A stretch of 18,141 bases of DNA, from the NCBI GenBank assembly GCA_002385475.1, contig DGDO01000113.1, positions 1 to 18,141 of the forward strand. Reading direction: 5' to 3'. Source of the stretch: Candidatus Sordicultor fermentans. Lineage in GTDB: Bacteria > Atribacterota > Atribacteria > Atribacterales > Caldatribacteriaceae. This document shows, one piece after another, positions 13,735 to 18,141 of the stretch. Numbering within the stretch: the first letter of the stretch is position 1; every line of letters begins with the position of its first letter. The position numbers were made by a program, and so were the translations under genes. The notes beneath the pieces are model-generated. The model was not told the origin of the DNA. It made no database searches and saw nothing but the letters and a program-made list of their open reading frames with translations.

Positions 13735-15258
13735 ATGTCCAAAATCTTACAAACCATTGGTCTCACTAAAAGCTTCCCCGGGGTTTTAGCTAATGATCAT
13801 GTTGATCTGGAAATAGAAGAAGGAGAAATTCACGGACTACTGGGGGAAAATGGGGCGGGAAAGTCAGTTCTTATGAGCACTATCTACGGGCTTTACCGCC
13901 CCGATGAGGGAAAAATACTTATACGAGGAAAAGAAGTAGTAATTGATTCTCCCCATACCGCTATTAAACATGGTATAGGAATGGTACACCAGAATCTGAC
14001 TCTGGTTCCTTCTTTTCGAGTATGGGAAAACATTGTTCTGGGAAAAGAAATCAAAAAAGGCCTATCCTTAAATGAAGAAGAGACTCTCCGCAAACTGGGA
14101 GAGCTATTAAAAGTGGCCAGTTTTGAGATAGACCTGAGAGCCAGGACTGAAGAACTCTCTTTAGGCTCCCAACAGCGAATAGAAATTCTGAAGGTTCTCT
14201 ACCGGGGGGCGGAAATACTTATTTTCGATGAACCTACCACCATTCTCACCCCCCAGGAAGTAGATCAACTAATGGAAACCTTCCGAAGTCTCAAAAAGGA
14301 AGGGAAAACTATAATCTTCATCTCTCATAAATTGAAGGAGATATTTGCAGTCTGCGATAGAGTTACGGTGTTGAGAAAAGGTAAAAAAGTGGGAACTTTA
14401 CCCATTGAAGAGGCCACTCCCGAAAAATTAGCAGAAATGATGGTGGGAAGGAAAGTGCTATTTTCCCTCCCCCGAGGGAGAGAACCAGGAGAGGAAGTTA
14501 TCCTGAAGCTGGAAAATATAACCACTCCAGAAGAAAAAGGAAGAGTCACCCTCCGGGATATTAACTTTAATCTTCACGAGGGAGAAATTTTAGGCATTGC
14601 CGGAGTGGAAGGAAATGGACAGAGAGAGCTGGCTGAGTTGATTGTGGGATTGATAAAACCTCAGACAGGGAAAATCATCTTTCAAGGAGAAGACATTACC
14701 TTCCTTTCTCCCAAAGAAAGAATCAAAAGAGGTATCGCTCACATTCCTGACGACCGCCTGCGGCGAGGAATAATAGGTGATTTCACCGTCTGGGAAAATT
14801 TAATCATTGGTTTTGAAGACCAGCCCCCCTTTATAAAAGGAAAACTAACTCTCAACCATTCTTTTTTAAGGCAATTTTCCGCCCAGAAAATCAAAGAATT
14901 TGAGATAGATACTCCAGGAGAAAACGCGCTGGTAAAAAACTTAAGCGGAGGAAATCAGCAAAGAGTGGTTTTAGCTCGTGAGTTATCAGGAAATGTAGCT
15001 CTTCTGGTGGCTTCTCAACCTACGAGAGGCTTGGACATAGCTGCCACCGAATATTTAAGAAACAAATTAATAGAGCTCAAAAATCAAAACAAGGGAGTTA
15101 TTCTTATATCTGCCGACCTTGACGAAATTCGTTCTTTAAGCGATAGAGTTTTAGTGCTATACGAAGGTAAAATTATGGGTGAGCTTTCTCCTCAAAGTGA
15201 TGAATACCAATTTGGGCTTCTTATGGGAGGGAAACACATCGATGAAGCTTTTATCTAA
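13735..15258 (+). CDS. ABC transporter ATP-binding protein, two NBDs (YufO/NupO-like)
   Basis: 507 aa from ATG 13735, one base after the binding-protein stop; TTG 13723 in frame is less likely. Two fused nucleotide-binding domains energise nucleoside-type uptake. NBD1: Walker A GENGAGKS (37-44), Q-loop MVHQN, signature LSLGSQQR, Walker B ILIFDEPTTILT and the switch His in SHK. NBD2: a degenerate Walker A (GVEGNGQREL), signature LSGGNQQR and a Walker B region ending ASQPTRGLD, where Gln replaces the catalytic Glu. Such asymmetry is normal for the BMP/ribose-type subfamily. The gene overlaps the first permease by 17 nt. Confidence 0.95.
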   Translation: MSKILQTIGLTKSFPGVLANDHVDLEIEEGEIHGLLGENGAGKSVLMSTIYGLYRPDEGKILIRGKEVVIDSPHTAIKHGIGMVHQNLTLVPSFRVWENIVLGKEIKKGLSLNEEETLRKLGELLKVASFEIDLRARTEELSLGSQQRIEILKVLYRGAEILIFDEPTTILTPQEVDQLMETFRSLKKEGKTIIFISHKLKEIFAVCDRVTVLRKGKKVGTLPIEEATPEKLAEMMVGRKVLFSLPRGREPGEEVILKLENITTPEEKGRVTLRDINFNLHEGEILGIAGVEGNGQRELAELIVGLIKPQTGKIIFQGEDITFLSPKERIKRGIAHIPDDRLRRGIIGDFTVWENLIIGFEDQPPFIKGKLTLNHSFLRQFSAQKIKEFEIDTPGENALVKNLSGGNQQRVVLARELSGNVALLVASQPTRGLDIAATEYLRNKLIELKNQNKGVILISADLDEIRSLSDRVLVLYEGKIMGELSPQSDEYQFGLLMGGKHIDEAFI

Positions 15259-16288
15259 AAAATCTCTTTCCTCTTTTTCTATTCTCCCGGAAATTATAGC
15301 TATCCTTCTGGCTTTTTTAATCAGTGCTCTAATACTATTATTTTCTGGTTATTCACCTCTGGTTGCTTTTTCTGCTCTTTTTCGAGGAGCCTTTGGCAGT
15401 AAAAATGCCTGGGGGCAAACTTTAACCCAGGCTACCCCCATTCTTTTCACTGCCTTAGCATTTCTTCTCACTTTTCGGACGGGAATTTTCAATATTGGAG
15501 TAGAAGGGCAATTTTTAATGGGGGCTATAGCCTCCGCTTTAGCTGGAATATATTTCTCCGGTCTCCCTGCTCCTCTTCATATTGCCCTTTCTCTTCTTGC
15601 AGGAGGAGTGATGGGAGCATTGTGGGGGTTAATTCCGGCTCTCTTGAAAGCTTATTTAGGAGTGCATGAAGTTATCACCACTATGATGATGAGCTATATT
15701 GCTTCTTATCTTACCAGCTACCTGGTTAATTATCCTTTTAAAGCTCCGGGTTGGGTAGCCCAAACTGAACCTGTAGCCAAAAGTGCTCTTCTTCCCAAAA
15801 TCCTTCCCCCCACCCAGCTCTCTCTTTCTTTTATTATTGCTTTATTTTTTTCCTTTTTAGTGTCTTTTTTCCTGTTTCACACCTACTTAGGTTTTCAGGT
15901 CCGGGCAGTGGGCTTAAATCCCGAAGCGGCAGAAAACAAAGGCATAGCTATCAAAAATCGCCAGATTTTGGCTTTCCTTCTGAGCGGTTTTATTGCTGGC
16001 ATAGGTGGGGGAGGAGAAATATTAGGAGTGCATGGTCGATTTGTAGATGGGTTTTCTCCGGGATACGGATGGGATGGAATTGCGGTTGGTTTAGTGGGAA
16101 AACTTCATCCAGGAGGCTGTATTTTAGCTTCTATTCTCTTTGGTATGCTCCGGGCGGGAGGTATGACCATGACTCGAGTCACCAAAGTACCTCTGGACCT
16201 TTCTTTAATTATTCAATCTCTGGTCATAATCCTCGTTGCTGCTCCTTACTTTATAAAAACAGTCATTATGAGAAGAAAGGATTTATAA
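15242..16288 (+). CDS. ABC transporter permease (YufP/NupP-like)
   Basis: 348 aa membrane protein of the BPD_transp_2 (branched-chain amino acid/ribose-type) permease family with about nine hydrophobic segments. The hallmark FNIGVEGQFLMGA near residue 84 and the cytoplasmic RAVGLNPEAAENKGI loop that contacts the ATPase identify it. The start ATG 15242 follows GGGAGGG (15225-15231) with 10-nt spacing; the longer in-frame open reading frame upstream overlaps the ATPase deeply and is rejected. It pairs with the next permease to form the heterodimeric channel. Confidence 0.94.
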   Translation: MKLLSKKSLSSFSILPEIIAILLAFLISALILLFSGYSPLVAFSALFRGAFGSKNAWGQTLTQATPILFTALAFLLTFRTGIFNIGVEGQFLMGAIASALAGIYFSGLPAPLHIALSLLAGGVMGALWGLIPALLKAYLGVHEVITTMMMSYIASYLTSYLVNYPFKAPGWVAQTEPVAKSALLPKILPPTQLSLSFIIALFFSFLVSFFLFHTYLGFQVRAVGLNPEAAENKGIAIKNRQILAFLLSGFIAGIGGGGEILGVHGRFVDGFSPGYGWDGIAVGLVGKLHPGGCILASILFGMLRAGGMTMTRVTKVPLDLSLIIQSLVIILVAAPYFIKTVIMRRKDL

Positions 16289-16289
16289 G

Positions 16290-17213
16290 ATGGAGATAGG
16301 AGTGCTATTTAACCTTAGTATGTTACAAGCTACCATTCGTATGGCCACTCCTCTTACCTTTGCTGCTTTAGGGGGAATGTTTTGTGAAAGAGCGGGGGTT
16401 GTTAATATTGGTTTAGAGGGAATTATGCTCAACTCTGCTTTCTGGGCAGTATTTGCCACTCATTTTTCCGGTAGTCCGGGAATCGGGCTTTTAGCTGGAG
16501 TGCTTTCTGGAATGGCATTGGGAGCAATTTTAGCTCTTCTAACCGTAAAATATTATGCCGATCAGATTGTTATAGGAACAGGAATAAATATTTTTGGATT
16601 GGGCTTTAGTGCTTTCGTATGTCAGAAAATTTGGGGTTCTCGAGGAGCCTCCGGAGTAGTAGCAGGACTTCCTCCTCTTCATTTTTCTTTTCTGGATAAA
16701 ATCCCCTATCTTGGACCTCTTTTAAACAATAATACCATTCTGGTTTATATTTCTTTTTTAGCTTTTATTCTTTCTCATTATTTCTTGTTTTATACTCCCT
16801 GGGGCTTGAGATTGCGAGCAGTAGGAGAAAACCCTCAATCAGCTGATACAGCAGGAATTGACGTGCATCTCTACAAAATGATTTTTGTTACTATAGGTTC
16901 TACTTTAGCAGGGTTGGGAGGGGTATTTCTGTCTCTTGCCCATCTCAATTTTTTTGCCTGGGGTATGACCAGCGGTAGAGGATTTATTGCCCTGGCAGCC
17001 ATGATTTTCGGTAAATGGACTCCGGTAGGGTGTTTCTTGGCCAGTCTTCTCTTCGGGTTTGCTGATGCTCTACAGATGAGAATCCAGACTCTGGGGATAT
17101 TACCTCCCCAGATTATTTTGCTCCTCCCCTACCTCATAACCATTCTGGTTTTGACTGGTTTGGTAGGAAAAGCTACTCCTCCCTCTGATTATAAACCCTA
17201 TATTAAAAAGTAG
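16290..17213 (+). CDS. ABC transporter permease (YufQ/NupQ-like)
   Basis: 307 aa, the second permease of the transporter, one base after the first. About eight to nine membrane segments. It begins with a re-entrant-type N-terminus (LQATIRMATPLTFAALGG), then the family hallmark GVVNIGLEGIMLNSA near residue 36-50. The ATPase-contacting loop is LRLRAVGENPQSADTAGIDV, and GRGFIALAAMIFGKWTP sits in the C-terminal half. Length fits the shorter of the two permeases in BMP-type transporters. SD AAAGGA lies about 9 nt upstream, inside the previous gene. Together the four genes make a complete importer. Confidence 0.94.
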   Translation: MEIGVLFNLSMLQATIRMATPLTFAALGGMFCERAGVVNIGLEGIMLNSAFWAVFATHFSGSPGIGLLAGVLSGMALGAILALLTVKYYADQIVIGTGINIFGLGFSAFVCQKIWGSRGASGVVAGLPPLHFSFLDKIPYLGPLLNNNTILVYISFLAFILSHYFLFYTPWGLRLRAVGENPQSADTAGIDVHLYKMIFVTIGSTLAGLGGVFLSLAHLNFFAWGMTSGRGFIALAAMIFGKWTPVGCFLASLLFGFADALQMRIQTLGILPPQIILLLPYLITILVLTGLVGKATPPSDYKPYIKK

Positions 17214-17237
17214 ATCATACGGAGGCACACCACCAAG

Positions 17238-17768
17238 GTGAAAAGAACAAAAACTCTGGTTTATCTGGGGATTCTTACCACCTTAAGCATAGTTTTAACT
17301 CGCTTAGCCAGTATCCGCATTCCCTTGGGGGGAGTAGAGGCAATTCGCATTGGTTTTGGCCAATTACCGGTGATAATGGCCGGGATATATTTTGGGCCAG
17401 GGTCAGGAGCTCTGGTAGGAGGGCTATCTGACTTTTTAGGCTTCTTTCTAAATCCTATGGGGCCTTATCTGCCTCACTTTACCCTTACTGCTATTTTACA
17501 CGGGCTGCTTCCCGGGCTCCTATTTCACCGTAGTTCACAACCTCTCAGGAAGAGAATTTTTTGGTCTATAGCTATTCCTCAAATAGCAGTAGGGATTTTC
17601 CTCACCTCTTATTTTCTGCATTCTATTTTCGGAATACCTTGGAACATCCTTCTTCTTCCCCGCCTGGTCAGTGCTTCTCTCCAGATATTCATTTACTTTT
17701 ATCTTTTACTTCTTTTATCCCGAAGTCCCTTTTTATCATTTGCTTACCTTCAAGATTCTCACCAATAG
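17238..17768 (+). CDS. ECF transporter S component, FolT-like (folate family)
   Basis: 176 aa integral membrane protein with about five to six hydrophobic segments. The pattern RIGFGQLPVIMAGIYFGP, GGLSDFLGFF, NPMGPYLPHFTLTA and HGLLPGLLF matches the folate-type S component family (FolT, TIGR04518-like), the ligand-binding subunit of energy-coupling-factor vitamin importers. No EcfA, EcfA' or EcfT is encoded here, so it would rely on a shared energising module elsewhere (group II). GTG 17238 has GGAGG at 17221-17225 with 12-nt spacing, slightly long. Only 24 nt separate it from the permease, so it is likely co-transcribed with the ABC importer. Folate specificity is inferred from similarity only. 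Confidence 0.8.
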   Translation: MKRTKTLVYLGILTTLSIVLTRLASIRIPLGGVEAIRIGFGQLPVIMAGIYFGPGSGALVGGLSDFLGFFLNPMGPYLPHFTLTAILHGLLPGLLFHRSSQPLRKRIFWSIAIPQIAVGIFLTSYFLHSIFGIPWNILLLPRLVSASLQIFIYFYLLLLLSRSPFLSFAYLQDSHQ

Positions 17769-17898
17769 GGAGAATTTATTATAGCGTTCTGTAAAACCTG
17801 TTATAACAGTTAACCTTAGCGGAGGAAAAAACTTCAAGCTATATAGGACCAAAAAGCAAAGCCTTGCGTACAAAACCTGCTGTGCTCGCCTTTTTCCG

Positions 17899-17978
17899 TC
17901 ATCCCCGAAATCCTTTATTGGGAATCTAGATGCTTTTAAAACCATGGACCCCTGATAGAGGCTTTAGGGGTGATGATA
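17899..17978. repeat. Imperfect palindromic extragenic repeat (about 80 nt)
   Basis: The left arm begins TCATCCCCGAAAT and the right arm ends TTTAGGGGTGATGA. The arms pair along about 30 nt with small mismatches around an AT-rich centre (CTTTTAAAACC). This layout resembles the widespread dispersed 'GTCATTCCCG...CGGGAATGAC' type of bacterial palindromic repeat or MITE. Whether other copies exist in this genome cannot be seen here. Confidence 0.6.
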
Positions 17979-17986
17979 CTTCCTTC

Positions 17987-18052
17987 TGTCAATGTATCTT
18001 AAGAGGGCGTCAAATAACTCATGGATGAGTTATCTTAACACCCCTATTGACA
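17987..18052. repeat. 66-nt nested inverted repeat with perfect 9+2+9 core
   Basis: The outer arms TGTCAAT (17987-17993) and ATTGACA (18046-18052) are exact complements. Inner AGGGCGTCAA and TTAACACCCCT pair with mismatches. The core ATAACTCAT-GG-ATGAGTTAT (18014-18033) is perfect. The right outer arm contains TTGACA, a consensus -35 box. It may be a small mobile repeat, an operator or a long RNA hairpin. Confidence 0.65.
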
Positions 18053-18073
18053 AATTCAAAAAGAGATGATAAT
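18047..18073 (+). promoter_or_regulatory. Possible promoter reading out of the window
   Basis: TTGACA (18047-18052) is consensus. GATAAT (18068-18073) matches 5 of 6 but with a short 15-bp spacer; TAATCT at 17 bp is a weaker alternative. The -35 lies in the outer arm of the nested inverted repeat. No gene is visible before the window ends. Confidence 0.35.
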
Positions 18074-18141
18074 CTATGATTGCCATCGGTTCTGAGGGAT
18101 TAAGCCGGAGGGTGGGGGAAAGAGCTTCTGTTTGAAAGATA

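Larger units (their letters stand above)
17769..18141. other. Non-coding, palindrome-rich right end of window
   Basis: About 370 nt without a convincing gene on either strand. It holds the 12-bp palindrome CTGTTATAACAG (17798-17809), an approximately 80-nt imperfect palindromic repeat, a 66-nt nested inverted repeat, a possible promoter and a G-rich sequence that continues beyond the window. A clear U-tailed terminator for the transporter operon was not found. Confidence 0.6.

Noticed and set aside
15179..15241. Longer N-terminus for the first permease
   Set aside because: It would overlap the ATPase gene by 80 nt. ATG 15242 has a clear GGGAGGG SD and gives the expected N-terminus.
17850..17896. 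Possible terminator with AAAAAGC and GCCTTTTT arms after the FolT-like gene
   Set aside because: The arms pair only with a bulge over a long loop, so the structure is not convincing.
1..18141. CRISPR arrays, tRNA or rRNA genes
   Set aside because: No regularly spaced direct repeats and no tRNA or rRNA signature were seen on either strand.

Overview
The window looks like the end of a metagenomic contig. Bases 1-19 exactly match the 19-base Nextera transposase mosaic-end adapter, so native sequence starts at base 20. Every intact gene is on the + strand. TTG and GTG starts are frequent, Shine-Dalgarno (SD) sites are purine-rich, and neighbouring genes overlap by a few bases. Gene content (division cluster plus divIVA, lspA and a BMP-type ABC transporter) suggests a Firmicutes-like or deep-branching anaerobic bacterium. 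Atribacterota, Synergistota and Thermotogota relatives are possible, but the phylum cannot be fixed from this sequence alone.

Region 1 (20-8966) is one compact transcription unit for cell-wall synthesis and division: murC tail, murB, ftsQ, ftsA, ftsZ, a cobalamin-type radical SAM protein, yggS, proC, divIVA, lspA and an RluD-type pseudouridine synthase. MurC and MurB make UDP-MurNAc precursors, FtsQ/A/Z build the divisome, DivIVA marks poles or septa, and LspA matures lipoproteins. The unusual point is ftsQ. Its natural start, which overlaps the murB stop, leads into a T9 tract and then a stop, and the membrane anchor plus the rest of the protein lie in the -1 frame.

Region 2 (8981-11341) is a scar of gene transfer. 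A short-chain dehydrogenase is cut after about 100 residues. A visibly AT-richer segment follows, carrying a MATE efflux gene, a decayed IS3-type OrfA fragment and a strong orphan terminator. Several short palindromes built on TGACA/TGTCA lie around the MATE gene.

Region 3 (11572-17768) is a sugar or nucleoside module: araD (L-ribulose-5-phosphate 4-epimerase) with its own good promoter, then a BMP-family binding protein, a double-domain ATPase, two permeases and a FolT-like ECF S component. The binding-protein promoter candidate has a C8 run in its spacer. Co-location suggests uptake of a nucleoside, pentoside or vitamin-like ligand, with AraD feeding the pentose-phosphate pathway.

Region 4 (17769-18141) is non-coding and dense in palindromes: a 12-bp palindrome, an approximately 80-nt palindromic repeat and a 66-nt nested inverted repeat whose outer arm contains TTGACA. 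After these comes an unidentified G-rich stretch that runs off the window.
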